A stretch of DNA of 64,000 nt from Drosophila persimilis (GCF_003286085.1 NW_020825424.1:186001-250000); one strand, 5' to 3'. Positions 41,929 to 55,444 are shown, counted from the stretch's first letter. Notes: a model not told the origin generated them from the sequence alone. Numbers and translations: made by a program.

Positions 41929-42223
41929 TTTATTTTAAATGTTGTAGTGGCGCCTGTCCAACCAAAAATATCGGATAACCGTCCCACGGTTTCCCCTTCC
42001 CTTAGACATGCACCTTGCACCTTTTGGGCAGTTATGCGCAAGAAAAAAATGACATAAGTTAACAGCGGCTACTGTCAAGGTGTGGTGAAAAAAAGGGGAA
42101 TGAGAGAACCAAGGGCTCAAGCGGAAGGAGAGTTTCTTGGGCATGTTCTTTTTCAATTTTACTCGCGATCCCAGACGGACGTCTGAGGAAAATACTCCAG
42201 TAGTGCAGTGAAAGAAGAAAAAA
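41929..42223. other. Unassigned flank right of the Gypsy array
   Basis: About 295 bp between the Gypsy-B LTR and a helentron. GTTGTAGTGGCGCCTGTCC occurs near the start, recalling LTR/primer-site junctions, but no LTR end is evident. A short minus-strand frame is not protein-like. Nothing else is seen. Confidence 0.4.
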
Positions 42224-43346
42224 ACGAGGGGGAACGTTGTGAGTTGCTGCGGACACCGCAACTCTAGAGTTATACCCGATACTAAGTCAGTATGGCTTTC
42301 CTCCGGCAGACGCCGCTAATATTAAACGACACGACAAAGAGTGCGTGCGAGAGAGACAGAAAATCAGTCTGAGCGTGATGTCACGCGCTGCGTAGCCACT
42401 GCAAATTGATTTGTTCCTTTTGGCTACAAAAATTATCTGATCTGATCCAGATTCAGCAATCTGATAGATATGGTCGTTATCTATGATTCCCCGTTTTTAG
42501 TTTTCTCGAATCTGCAATATTGTGGATGCAACAGATTTTCGTCCTTTGTGTGGGCGGAAGGGGGTGGGGCGAAATTTTGAGATACACGTTTTATAGTGAG
42601 ATCTAAGAGAAGTGCGGATTCCAAATTTGGTTACTCTAGCGTTAATAGTCTTTGAGATTTGTGAATATCCCCAGATTTGCATCCTTTGCGGGGGCGGAAG
42701 GGGGTGTGGCGAAATTTTGAAACAAACTCGTCTCGGTCTGATATATTAGGAGTGTGGATACCAAATTTGGTTGCTCTAGCTTTTATAGTCTCTGAGATCT
42801 AGGCGCTAATGTTTTACTCTAAGCAAAGCCGCCTATGCTACCTGTGTGTTAGAGAGAGACAGGGCGAGAAAAAATTAAATTGTTTTCGTGATGCTGGCTA
42901 TAATAATAATACGATCCAATTCAGATTCTGCAGTCTAAAAGATATGGTCATTCTCTACGATTCTGCGTTTTTGGTTTTCTCGAATCTTTAAAATTGTGGA
43001 TGCCACAGATTTTCGCCCTTTGTGGGGGCGGAAGTGGGCGGGGCAAAGTTTTGAAATATTTTTGTAGCAGTGACATATCACAGAAGTCTGGATCCAAAAC
43101 ATCGTTGCTCTAGCTCTTATAGTCTTTGAGCATTAGGCGCTGAAGGGGACGGACAGACGGACAGACGGACGGACGGACAGACGGACAGACGGACAGACAG
43201 ACATGGCTCAATCGACTCGGCTATTGATGCTGATCAAGAATATATATACTTTATGGGGTCGGAAACGATTCCTTCTGGACGTTACACACATCCACTTTTA
43301 CCACAAATCTAATATACCCCAATACTCATTTTGAGTATCGGGTATA
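42224..43346 (-). mobile_element. DINE-1/ISY-like helentron, copy 7
   Basis: Full unit of about 1.12 kb with left-end hairpin (one base altered after it, CTCTAGAG for CTCTACAG), subterminal repeats, GA-rich block and GGACAGAC array (about 43150-43200). Its left half matches the copies at 2757 and 9978 more closely than the tandem units. Confidence 0.85.
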
Positions 43347-44656
43347 AAAAGATTCTAACCTCGACCGAAATTACCGCGTGTCCATCGTGGCTAAGATCTA
43401 GTCAAAAGATCAGCCGACCATTCCTACGTTTATTAAGCGAAGGCCGAACCCATCGGGTGAGTGGAAATTGTACCCCAACTGCCGGCCAACAGAAAATTAA
43501 CGTTCGTTTTTTTTCTTAAAAACCTAACCATAGGTTTGGCCGTACGTAATACCGTACGCAACGCCGGTCGTAGTGCCGTAAGCCGTACCCACGACAGTCT
43601 CGTCACCTTGCCACCCATAGAAGTATCCATCGTCCCGATCGACTACAGTATGTGTTAGCCGTCTTCGACCCCAAATCTTCTTTCGGCGTGGCGTCTGCAT
43701 ACATGTGAGCATCACTGTATTTACCGCAGCGTGTACCGGCGTGGGTCCACACACATAAAAGCCTTGCTCGGCCTACACCAGTGAAAAACGGTCGATGGGC
43801 TTTTATCTACGCGTGCAGTGACATTCATATGTACATATGTGTGACATTGACTATTCCCTCTTCAGTGACTTTCGTCAGTGCTAAGTCGCTTACGCCGCCC
43901 GCATACGAACAGTAACGCTCAAGGAGAAGACAATTACCGGTGCCGTTATACTGTTGCGTTGCTGATGAAGTCAGTCGGTGTCTCGATCCTGATGGCTGTG
44001 CCCATGCATTTCTTCATATTAGAATAATACTTTGGAACCCCACTATTGTACTGACCCTAGGATTAACCTTAAAAGTGAATTTCGTATGATTCGGTTTGTT
44101 TGGATTATCATAAAGAAAAGTGCAGTTAGAAGGAAAGGAACTAAAACTATTACTCGCGCATATCGCCTATCTACTCTGACACACTGATATTTACAAGTTT
44201 TCAGCCACCCTCATCAACCACATGGAAGCGCTTTCATCGTTGGATTTGATCGTACTGTGAGTGATAACCTGTGAACGTCTGATATATGTGAATTCAAAAT
44301 TTTACGCCAGTCGAAGCAACATTAAAAGATTCCATGCCTCGACCGTAAACTTCCCAGCCGTACTGTAACGCTGACCAATCCAATGGTTTACGTGTTTGTT
44401 TTGTTCTGCTCTTTCGCAAGCAATGTAACTTTCTGCAATTCCGAATCTATCGACAACCGAACTTATGATTGGGATTACCCCACAAGCAATGGCTGTGCAC
44501 TTTAAAGATGCATCCATCCGTCCCTTGTTTTTTGCATTTAAACTGAAAACTATTCGACTATATTTCTATTTGTGTAACGTAATTACCATTATTACTGAAT
44601 ATACTCTTTATAATTAGTTGACCCTAGTCTAATAAGATCTTTCATCATGATATTTT
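43347..44656. other. Gene-free 1.3 kb between opposed helentrons
   Basis: I recognise no gene here. A minus-strand frame (43524-43754) has a Tyr-Gly run (TAYGTTTGVAYGITYGQTYG) from GTACG(G/T) repeats at about 43540-43600. Near-repeats of AGATTC...CTCGACCG occur at 43350 and 44330. It may be host DNA or an old unrecognised element. Confidence 0.4.
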
Positions 44657-45763
44657 TATACCCGATACTCAAAATGAGTATTGGGGTATATTAGATTTGT
44701 GGTAAAAGTGGATGTGTGTAACGTCCAGAAGGAATCGTTTCCGACCCTATAAAGTATATATATTCTTGATCAGCATCAATAGCCGAGTCGATTGAGCCAT
44801 GTCTGTCTGTCCGTCCGTCCGTCTGTCCGTCTGTCCGTCCCCTTCAGCGCCTAGTGCTCAAAGACTATAAGAGCTAGAGCAACGATGTTTTGGATCGAGA
44901 CTTCTGTGATATGTCACTGCTACAAAAATATTTCAAAACTTTGCCCCGCCCACTTCCGCCCCCACAAAGGACGAAAATCTGTGGCATCCACATTTTTAAA
45001 GATACGATAAAACCAAAAACGCAGAATCGCAGAGAATGACCATATCTTTTAGACTGCAGAATCTGAATTGGATCGTATTATTATTATAGCCAGCATCGAG
45101 AAAACAATTTCATTTTTTCTCGCCCTGTCTCTCTCTAACACACACGTAGCATAGGCGGCTTTGCTTAGAGTAAAACATTAGCGCCTAGATCTCAGAGACT
45201 ATAAAAGCTAGAGCAACCAAATTTGGTATCCACACTCCTAATATATCAGACCGAGACGAGTTTGTTTCAAAATTTCGCCACACCCCCTTCCGCCCCCGCA
45301 AAGGATGCAAATCTGGGGATATTCACAAATCTCAGAGACTATTATGGCTAGAGTAACCAAATTTAGTATCCGCACTCCTGTTAGATCTCACTATAAAACG
45401 TATATCTCAGAATTTCGCCCCACCCCCATCCGCCCCCACAAAGGACGAAAATCTGTTGCATCCACAATATTGCAGATTTGAGAAAACTAAAAACGCAGAA
45501 TCATAGATAATGACCATATCTATTAGATTGCTGAATCTGGATCAGATCAGATCATTTTTATAGCCAAAAGGAACAAATCAATTTGCAGTGGCTACGCAGC
45601 GCCCGACGTCACGCTCAGACTGATTTACTGTCTCTCTCGCACGCACTCTTTGTCGTGTCGATTAATATTAGCGGCGTCTGCCGGAGGAGAGCCATACTGA
45701 CTTAGTATCGGGTATAACCGTAGAGTTGCGGTGTCCGCAGCAACTCACAACGTTCCCCCTCGT
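44657..45763 (+). mobile_element. DINE-1/ISY-like helentron, copy 8, reverse
   Basis: TATACCCGATACTC to CCCTCGT, 1107 bp, with a shortened GTCTGTCC array (about 44800-44840) and the hairpin near 45724-45747. It is more diverged from the other copies (GATCGAGACTTC for GATCCAGACTTC, several others), so probably older. Flanks TATTTT and TATATATAA fit insertion at T-T. Confidence 0.85.
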
Positions 45764-46584
45764 TATATATATAATTAATCTTAATTGCAGCTTATTTGAA
45801 CATATTATCCTTATTACTTTAATAGCCTTTATACATATAGATTTACCCTGTTAGCAGCCATGAGAGCTGGTAGGAAAGTTAATGAATAAACTGTTTGTAA
45901 TGAATTCCCGTTAATTGTTTCCGTTAGTAAAGGATCATGTGGCGCCGAGATGACGTAACCTAGCGAAGTAGAGCGTTTAATTTAGGGATCGTTACCAATT
46001 ACTCAGCATATTTGGACTGGTGCGATCAAGGAAGAGTGGGCATACCGAGTTGCAATGACACCGCAAGCAACTCTCGCTCGAATTCGTTCCGCTGACTCAT
46101 CTCCCTAGACTGTCATTTCTCTGTAAATTTCTTCCGTCTGAACCTTGAACCGCACGCGAAACTTATTTTTATTGTCTTTGCTCCTAATGCTCGAGCTCGT
46201 GACGCGATCTCTCCCTACCCCACCCCCACTCTACCCGACTAACCATGAGACCGGCAGCAACGCGTGCATGGATCTCGATCATACCCTCCATCTGCTCGTC
46301 TACCGTTTCAGATCCTAGCCTCCTGCTTCGTTATCTGTTACAATGTTTTCTGTTTTACTTTTAATTGGTTGAATTTCACTTCCTCTTATTACAAGAGAAT
46401 CATAGGATTCGTTTGAAACAGGTTTCTTCCACGTGAGGAATACACAAAAAGAATAAGTGGATTTCAGGTAGAATAGAGGTTGTAACCTTAAAAGATACCA
46501 TTTAAAAAGGAAACCCTTAGTCCTATTTCAATAGTGAAAGTGGTTAGTTCGATACAAAAAAAAAAAAAATAAATAAAACTTAAA
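45764..46584. other. Gene-free left flank of Polinton
   Basis: About 820 bp without a credible ORF. The first part, with TACCCCACCCCCACTCTACCC at about 46215, differs in composition from the AT-rich Polinton. I searched the last 200 bp by eye for a reverse complement of the right flank (62695-62960) as a terminal inverted repeat and found none, so the element boundary is not placed. Confidence 0.4.
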
Positions 46585-49500
46585 ATGGCATCAAAAGTTA
46601 AGTGCAACATGTGTGATAAGTCCGTTGACTTTTCAGAGTTTCAATCTCATTATGAGAGATGCTCTGATTTGCGTAATAATGTGGTGTGTGACCTTTGCTC
46701 TAAGTCCATCGACTTAATAGTGTTTGATAGTCATTATGAAGCATGCTTGGGACCTAGGAATGCTTTTGAGATTCTTATGAGCAAAGGATCTAATTCAAGT
46801 GATCTTCAAGGTCCTTCAACGTCAGGAGCTTCAAAACGGCCTCGATTGGATACTCCGATGGACCTAAGGATTATTGACTGTTCAATTTGCGGTGAAAGTT
46901 ACCCTTCGTCTAGGGAAAGTCGCCATATGATGTCGGACAAACATAAGAATGCAAGAGCAGCTCAACAAGAGGAAAATGAAAACGTTATTTTAATTTCAAC
47001 GGAGTCGCGATTTCCTTTAAAATCATATCGTGTTCACTCAAATAAAAGTGAACAGATTGATTTAAAAGAGTTTTTTCATGATTGCAAAAATGATATTATC
47101 AATTTATTGCGTCACTGCATGAGTGAGTACAGATCCATAAAATACAATTTAAAAGTATATGGATTATACTTTAAAAACACTGATGATGAAAGCTTAACAG
47201 AAACAATGAAGCATTTCATTACTCCATACAAACCAATATATGAAAACGAGCTGATTGATGATCATCTAAATGATACCATAGAAAATTTGATAACTCTCAG
47301 CAGTGAATTCCAGGAGAAGGATTCAGGTTGGGCAATAAAGTGTTTTAAATATTTTGAACTTACCATGATAAAACTAGAGCATATCGCTGCAAACAGGTTT
47401 ATCCAAGCTCCCAAAAAAATTAAGTCACGAAATGCACTCATAAATGTTAAAAATGACGATGATTTTTGTTTCAAGTGGTGTGTTTTAGCATCATTAGCCT
47501 ATGGAACACACCTTAAAACTATATATCAAACAGCAGCATTAAAAAAAATTTGCCGAGATAAGTTAACAATACCATCATCCTATCGATGCGGAAACATACG
47601 GCAAGACATCATTTATTATGAAGGAGTAAGATTAAATTTTTCCGGAATTGAGTTTCCAATAACAAGCAAAGGAATCAAGCGATTCGAATCAGCAAATGAG
47701 GATTTTAGCATCAATGTTTATGAAGTCGATGAGAATGGAAAAAACGTTGTGGGACCCACAGTGAGGACTAAGAAAATTCGGACTCACCACATAAACTTGC
47801 TTGGAATTAATAGTGATAATATGCAAATGATGCATTATGCATATAATACGTGCAGGAGAAAGTTATGTTTTTCACAACATAGTAAATCCCATAATACTGC
47901 ATATTTTTGCGAGAACTGCTTGCAATTTTATAGTACAACAAATACTATACATGACACTAAAGAGTGTGGAAAAGTTGCTGCTTTGTATCCTGAACCTAAT
48001 ACCAAAACTGTATTCAAAAGTTTTTCTAAAAAACTATCTCCACCAGTAGTAATTTATGCTGACATCGAAGCAGTTTTGGAAAATTACCATATAAATCTTA
48101 ATGATCCATCAAAATCATCAACTTTTATGGCACAGAGGCATACAGCATGTGCAGCATCATTTTATATTGTACATAAATACAATGAACATCTAAATGAGAT
48201 GTGGACATACGAAGGTAAATATTTTAACATTCCAGCAAAGGCAATAAACTCATAAACATTATGATTTCGTTATTTCAGGACCGGATTGTATCCAAAAATT
48301 TTGTCAAGCACTTAGGATGAAAACCGATGGACTTTATGAGAAGTACTGGAAGTCCTATAAAAAACCAATCTATCAGTTTAACATTTGGGATGAGGATTAC
48401 CAGGAACACGGTGATTGCTATGCCTGCGAGAAACAAATTTCTGATGATGATCGAGAATAATTCTTTGATCAGTTTACAGGACAATATGTATGTCCTATTC
48501 ATAAGCTGTGTAAACAGACATTTAGATTAAGCGATCCCTTTTTCCCGGTAGTTTTTCATAACTTATCTCGTTCTGATATACATTTATTTGTTACGTCAAT
48601 AAAAGATGAACTAAGACCCATTCCTTGCAATAAAGAGTTATATATTGCGTTAACTCAAATTTGTAAGCTCGATGAATCTTATCTTCATCAATATAAAATT
48701 AGATATATAGATTCAAATAGATTTTTAAATTCAAGCTTAGAAAAACTCGCTAGTTATATGAACATAGCGAATTTTAAAATTTTGAAAAGTAAATATCAAG
48801 GTGAAAAATTTGATATGCTACGACGAAAGGGAGTATTTCCCTATGATTATTTGGATAGTTTTGAAAAATTTGATGAAACCCTGCTTCCTTCGCGAGATAA
48901 TTTTTATAATTCACTGAATGATGAGGAATGTAGTGTTGAAGACTACAACTTTGCTCAGAAGGTTTGGAGCGCATTTAATTGCAAATCTATTAGAGATTAT
49001 TTAAAATTATATTTGGAAAGCGATGTTTTAATTCTTGCTGATGTATTTGAGAATTTTAGGAGTCTTTGTTCCCGAGTGTACAGGTTAGACCCCATTAATT
49101 ATGTTACTGCTCCTTCAGTTTCATGGGATGCAATGTTAAAATACACAAGAGTAGAATTAGAACTTGTTAGTGATCCTGACATTTATAATTTTTTAAAAAC
49201 TGCTGTTCGTGGAGGTTTGACCCAATGTACTCAACGGATTGCAACAGCAAATAACAAATATTTAAATAATAAATTTAAGCCTACCGAACCCATAAATTTC
49301 CTTTCATATATTGACGCCAACAACTTATATGGATGGGCTATGAGTCAACCCCTTCCATTTTCTAATTTTAAATTTCTAAGTAACGATGAAATTTCATCTT
49401 TCAACGTTCTTAGCATATCGGCATCTAGTGATGTTGGATATATTTTAGAAGTAGATTTGCGATATCCTGATGATATTCATAATAAGCATAATAGTTTACC

Positions 49501-50509
49501 TTTTTGCCCCGAAAATAAGATTCCACCAGGAGGAAAGTAGACAAAACTAATAGCTGACTTTAGTGATAAAAAGAACTATATAATCCATTTGAAGCAGCTA
49601 CAGTTATGTATAGAGCAAGGTATGATTTTAGAAAAAATATCTAGAGTTTTATCATTTAATCAGTCCTGTTGGCTGAAACCTTATATTGACCTCAATACAT
49701 CTCTTAGAAAATTAGCTAGCAATGACTTTGAGATAAACTTTTACAAATTAATGGTTAATGTCGTTTACGGCAAAACAATGGAGAATGTAGAAAAACGTCG
49801 TGAGGTTGCATTAGTTAAGCATTATGATTCAAGACAAAACTCAGCAGGGTTTAGACAACGCATAGCAAGACATAATTTCCATTCCATAATTTTTTATGAT
49901 AAGCCCAGTGTACTAGAACTTTCAAAATGGTTAATGTATGACTATTTCTATAATTTTCATTCTGTAAAATGTCCATCATCAAAAATACTCTATATGGATA
50001 CAGATTCATTTATTATATCAGAAGAAGATTTTTATGATTTAATTAAATTCAATCCTAATGATACATCCAATTACCTAGCCTCAAACAGATTCGGTATCAA
50101 TCTCGCTAATAACAAAGAGCTTGGATTAATGAAAGACGAAAATGCAGGAAAAATAATGACGTCGTTTGCAGGATTAAAAGCGAAAGCATACTCATATTTA
50201 ATTGCTAAAGATGATAACACTGACTATAACGTAAAAAAGGTTAAAGGCGTAAAAAAGTCAGTAGTTAAACGATTAACTCATACTCATTATATTGAATGCA
50301 TTAAACATAAAAAAACTTATTATGGACAACAGAGAGTTATTAGAAGTAGAGGTCATAAAATTTATACTGAAATTGTAAATAAGATAAGTCTAAATTATAA
50401 GGATGACATAAGATTTATATTACCTGATAATATTTCAACATTAGCTCATAATCACAATGAAATTAAAAATATTTTAGGTGCTAGTAATAATATACAAAAT
50501 ATGGTATAA
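46585..50509 (+). pseudogene. Polinton protein-primed-type DNA polymerase B
   Basis: Frames 46585-48255, about 48258-49540 and 49589-50509. The N-terminus has three Cys/His finger-like units (CNMCDKSVDF...HYERC, CDLCSKSIDL...HYEAC, CSICGESYPS...H...H). The exonuclease motif YADIEA is at about 48058. Polymerase motifs: LSYIDANNLYGWAMSQPLP (A, about 49305), KLMVNVVYGKTMEN (B, about 49746) and YMDTDSF (C, about 49990). Breaks: a 1-bp frame change near 48250, a TAA at about 48458 and a TAG at 49538. All three interruptions lie in otherwise well-conserved protein, so it is a recent pseudogene. It replicated the element by protein priming when intact. Confidence 0.92.
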
Positions 50510-50623
50510 GTAAATTTAACATTATATTATTATTATTTTTAATTTGTGTATAATTAAAACTATATTTCAATGTAAAAAATACACAAAAATAAATTAAATC
50601 TGATAAATATTTTGCGTGCTTAA
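50510..50623. other. Spacer between convergent polymerase and integrase
   Basis: AT-rich 114 bp with TTATTATTATTTTTAATTTG and AATAAATTAAATCTG. The two genes end towards each other here, so it probably held both polyadenylation signals; ACAAAAATAAATTAAA at 50582 suits the plus strand. No ORF. Confidence 0.5.
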
Positions 50624-51245
50624 TTATTTTAATATACTCTTTTTATCTATCCATGAATTGTGTGTTTCATCGAAACCTAACCATTTTACAAAAACTTGTT
50701 CTTTTTTCCTTCTAAGTATTTTTTCCACTAAGAAAGCATTTTCATCTTTAACTTTTTGGAGTTCTTGATCATAAAATGAGCCTTTGATCATTTCCCCCTA
50801 ATAGTCCTCCAGTTCATATGTTACAGGATTAGTAGACTTTACTTTTAAAATTTTAAAAACTTCGGTTGTCCAGTTTGGATCATAGCCCTTTGTAAAAATA
50901 CCTTTATATTTACTTATTCTAACAGGGTCACCAATGGAAAACTTGTGTTTAGGAAATACCTTACAAATATTATAAGCTGTTTTCAAAATAAACTCTTCAT
51001 TTTGTTTGTTTACATCTATAGGCCTCATTTTTATAGTACGGTGATATGAATTATTATAATCTTTTAGTAAGTCATGCAAGGTATAAATCCACGTATGATT
51101 ACCCTGCATACTAAAGATTTTCCACATACGATTTATAATGTTCTATTAAAACGTTCACAAATAGATGCTTTAAGGTGTGTATATGTATGGTAATGGTTAA
51201 TGTTATTCTTTTTCATTAACTCTCCGAAGGCTACATTAAAAAACT
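50624..51245 (-). pseudogene. Polinton integrase, C-terminal part with chromodomain
   Basis: Minus strand, continuing the gene begun at 56717. Just left of the BEL-B2 insertion the sequence reads NVAFGELMKKNN and then ICERFNRTL, with the third catalytic residue, Glu. A 1-bp loss near 51145 shifts into frame 51127-50798, which ends YELEDY at a TAG (50798-50800). The same frame continues past that TAG: LVEKILRRKKEQVFVKWLGF and THNSWIDKKSILK form a chromodomain, ending at 50624. A chromodomain at this position is known in Polinton integrases and would target the element to methylated histones. Confidence 0.88.
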
Positions 51246-51556
51246 TGAAAAATTAGAAGAGTTTTTCTAATCAGTTACCGAAAACTTTGGGTGGCTGTAA
51301 TTTAAATTATTTATTTGGCGGGGCGAAAAACTTGATACGCTCGATCTATTTCAAGGTTGGCGAACAACTATATTTTCTTCACAATTCAAATCTCTTACTC
51401 TAGCTATCCTACGGTGGCAAAGCGGGGCGAATTCGCCAAGAGCGAGAGAGCGAGCTTTTATTGCGCTCCCGCTTTGCCCTAGCCTAACTTACACTAGACT
51501 TCATAATTCAGATCTATAACTAATAATTGTGGCCATGGATGGAAGGTCACGCAACA
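51246..51556 (-). repeat. BEL-B2 3' LTR, complete, 311 bp
   Basis: TGAAAAATTAG to GGTCACGCAACA. It is longer than the BEL-B1 5' LTR by about 10 bp around GATCTATTTCAAGGTTGGCG, which BEL-B1 has lost. This is the reference LTR for the family in this window. Confidence 0.92.
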
Positions 51557-51584
51557 CCGGCCCCGTTGAACGCCTGCATCGGCT

Positions 51585-54500
51585 TCAACACATTGGGAGC
51601 GGCGCTAATTTGTGTATGGGCCGCCGAAAAACCGCTCCAGTGCTAGTCCTTATTTCGACGACCCTGACCATGCCGTCCTCTCCTGCGTGCGTGGCTATGA
51701 CCCTCCCTACGAGCCACTCCTGAGGCGGCAGATTGTCCTCGGCCACGATGACGAGGTCTCCTTCCTCGAGGTTCGGTTGCTGCTGGTGCCATTTGCCCCG
51801 AATTTGCAGCCCCAGGACATATTCGCGGGACCATCGCTGCCAAAACGCTTGCCTGACTGACGAGACAAGTCGCCATCGCCGCAAGCAACTGAGACTCTCC
51901 TGGTCCGGAGTCCGCAGTGCTGGGGGGGCGATGAGCGACCCGCCTGTCAGAAGGTGCCCGGGTGTTAGGGCCTCGCCGTCGCTTGGATCTTGGCTGATGG
52001 CTCCCAGCGGCATCGAGTTCATTATGGCCTCGATGCCGACGAGGACTGTGGCGAGCTCTTCGGCGGTTAGGAGCGCGCTGCCTACCGCCCGTAGGAGTAG
52101 GCTCTTGGCAGTTTTTACACCTGCCTCCCATAGCCCTCCCATGTGAGGAGCTCGCGGCGGTATGAACGCAAATTCGCATCCGTTCTTTGACGCGAAGTCG
52201 CGAATTGCGTCTCCTTGCTCCTTGAGCCTGATCCGCAGAGCGCTGAGATGGCGGCTCGCTCCGACGAAGTTCGTCCCGTTGTCGCAATGAACGACTTGGG
52301 GATATCCTCGGCGCCCGACGAACCTTTGAAAAGCCAACAAAAAACAATCAGTGGTTAGATCGGAAACTATTTCTAGGTGAACCGCCTTGGACGCAAAACA
52401 AACAAAAAGCGCAATGTATGATTTGTATGGGGGCCTTCCGCGAATTTTCAATGTCGTGTGCACTGGTCCACAAAAATCAACGCCGCAAATTGAAAATGGG
52501 CGGAGAGCACGGAGTCGATCTGCGGGTAAATTCCCCATGAGTTGCGTCAGCAATCGAGGCTTGCATTTAAAACAGCGCATACATGATCGAACTGTCTGAC
52601 GGCAGACCTCCTGAGCGTTCACTATCCACACGCTCTGTCGAAGGATGCTCACAAGTGCTCGTGGGCCGACATGAAAATTCGAATGGTGCAGATGACGAAT
52701 ATAGCTTCGCACGAATTGCGAGCGCTTAGTCAAAAGCAGAGGAAACTTGGCATCGTATTATATAGGAGCTTTAGCTAGTCGCCCCCCCACTCGCAACAAC
52801 GAAAAGTTACACCAAGTCCCTGTGTCTTCATGGATGAATGGGTTCAACCGCTGAAGACTAGGACCAATTGTAGATCCTTTCCTAACCTTTTCGATTTCTC
52901 CTTGATACTCGTGATGCTGGACGATTTCGACAATTTTATAAAAGGCTTCATTGTATTCGGTCGGTGAGATAGTTTTTTCGAATTTTAGGCTTGGGTCTTT
53001 ACATTTTCTTATAAAGCGGAACACATACACAAACACTCTAAGCAGTTTGAGGTGTGACGAGAATCCCTCGATGACATCTAACAGCTCCGAACTTCGCACA
53101 GCCGCGGTCAGCCCGACCGCAGTCTTCCTCTTTTCCAGCTGAAGATCATCGGAGTGTTCGAAATGAGCGTTCTTGGGCCAGTTTTCTTCTTCCTCTTTCA
53201 GAAATGATGGTCCTTCGAACCAAATTGACTGAACGATTTCGTCGACGTCACAACCTCTTGAGACAATATCTGCTGGGTTCTGTTTCGTGGGTACATGCCG
53301 CCACGTAGCATCATCTGACCACTCTTGAATCTCAGCCACTCTATTTGAAACGAAAGTCGACAACGACGATGGATGAGACCGGATCCAATGGAGAGTTACC
53401 TCTGAATCCGACCAATAAACGACTCGTTCAATGGGCACGTTTAATAGGGGCTTGATTCTGTGACAGAGATCTGCGAGAAGGTGAGCGGCACATAACTCAA
53501 GCCTTGGGAGCGTTTTGGTCTTGAGCGGCGCTACTTTGGATTTCGAAGTCAACAGTGATACTTTTAAACCTTCTGCAGTTCTGCTACGTATATAGACGCA
53601 CGCTCCATACGCTCTCATGGAGGCGTCAGCAAAGGCATGTATTTGAACCGGTGACATCGGATCGGAATACACAAACCGAGATATGGATATGTCTTCCAAT
53701 TGAGATAGTGTATTTTTCAACTTATTCCACGCTGTTTCCAAATGCAGCGGGATCGACTCATCCCAATCTAGTTTGTTAAGCCAAAGCTCCTGCAATAGGA
53801 TCTTGCCTTTTATAACGATAGGACTTAATAAACCAAGGGGGTCAAACAACTTTGATGTCACCGATAGTATGTTCCGTTTTGTCGCTCGGAGACCCATAAC
53901 TGAATTGTCAATTTTGAACTTAAAGGCATCGTCAGTAGGTAACCATGAGATTCCTAACGCCTTTGTCGACTCTGAATCCGAGATTGTTATGGGTTTGGCT
54001 GTGCTCTCAGATGCGGTGATCTCGGGTGAGTTTGAAAACCACTTAGTCAACTCAAACCCTGCGGTCTGAAGAACCTGAGACACTTCGGACTTAATTGCAC
54101 TTAGCTCCTCTACGCATGCAGCACCAGGCAACAAGTCATCGACGTAAAAGTCGGACCCAATAACGTTAGCAGCTCTAGGGAATGAGAGCTTCGCAGACTC
54201 ACTCAACCTTTTCAAACACCGGATAGCTAAGAATGGGGCTGGTCCAGTCCCATAGGTTACAGTGTTGAGCTTGTATAATCTCAAGGATTCAGAAGGGTCT
54301 CTTCTCCACACTATGAGCTGAAACTGCCGATCCGCTTCGTTCACCATCACTTGGCGATACATCTTTTCAACATCAGCAGTCAGGGCAAACCTGTGCAGAC
54401 GGAAACGGAGCAGTGTCGAGTATAATTCCTCTTGAATGGTAGGTCCCACCATCAGAATGTCATTTAAGGCCACCTGTGAGGACGTCTTGGACGAAGCATC

Positions 54501-55394
54501 GAACACGACTCGGAGCTTGGTAGACGTACTTTGGGGCCTCAGAACACACTGATGAGGGATTACGTAGTGTGGAGTAGACGGAATCGTATTGTCAGTAGGA
54601 GACATATGACCTAAGGAGAGGTACTCTTCCATGAATTCCAAGTACATTTTCTTCAACTCAGGGTCCCGATGTAATCGTCTTTCAAGCGACAAAAACCGCC
54701 GTTTCGCAACCTCAAAGGAGTTGCCTAAACAATTTGGATCTGATTTAAACGGGAGCCTTACTTCGAACCGACCTGATGATAGTACCTGAGTCGTCTTACG
54801 ATAGTGTTCTTCACATAGCTTGTGCTCAGGTGTGGCAATTTTCTTGGTAGATGGCATTTCTTCCAGTGACCAAAACTTTTTCAAGGTCCTATCGATGGAT
54901 ACTAGCAACTCTTCACTGCAACTCAAACTGTTTGTAATTTGAGGAGCAGAACTCCTGGAAACATATTTTCCCGACACAACCCAACCAAGAAGGGTTTTCT
55001 GAAGAGTTGGAAAGTCAGGACCTTGTTTAATTTGACCAACAGCTAATAATTCAAAGAACGATTCTGCTCTAATTAACATATCTATTCTTTGTGGCTTGTA
55101 GAAATAAGGGTCTGCCAGTGGTAGGTTCTCTGGGATTCGCCAGTCAGTCACATTCACTGACTGGTCAGGGTGATAACCTGAAATTGATTTCAGGATCCAA
55201 AAATCAAAGGAGAACTCACTACCATTTATTCGCGACTTCACCACTGTGTGTATTTTATCCTTTACTTGAGAATTAGATTCACCAATTCCAAGCAAGTTAA
55301 TACAGGACTCCTCTCTACGGATCTGTAAGCGATTAGCGAGGTCCTCGGTAATGAAATTTGTTTGTGATCCAGAGTCGAGCAGAGCTCTGGCCAC
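51585..55394 (-). pseudogene. pol: BEL-B2 pol: protease, RT, RNase H, integrase, one nonsense codon
   Basis: Frame 55394-52758 carries the protease motif ALLDSGSQTNFI, RT (GTGPAPFLAIRCLKRL, YVDDLLPG) and RNase H (HAFADASM, YWSDSEVTLHW). A TAA at 52758 then interrupts; BEL-B1 has TCA there. The same frame reopens to 51585 with the zinc-binding region (TVRSCMRCFKCKPRL) and all three integrase catalytic sites: CGVDFCGPV, VHCDNGTNF and GLWEAGVK. Apart from the stop codon pol is complete, in contrast to BEL-B1. The RT motif reads YVDDLLPG against YVDDLLTG in BEL-B1. Confidence 0.92.
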
Positions 55395-55444
55395 GATGTG
55401 TTCACCGCTCTTAGTTCGGACGCTTACGATCGACGTAGCCAGAA

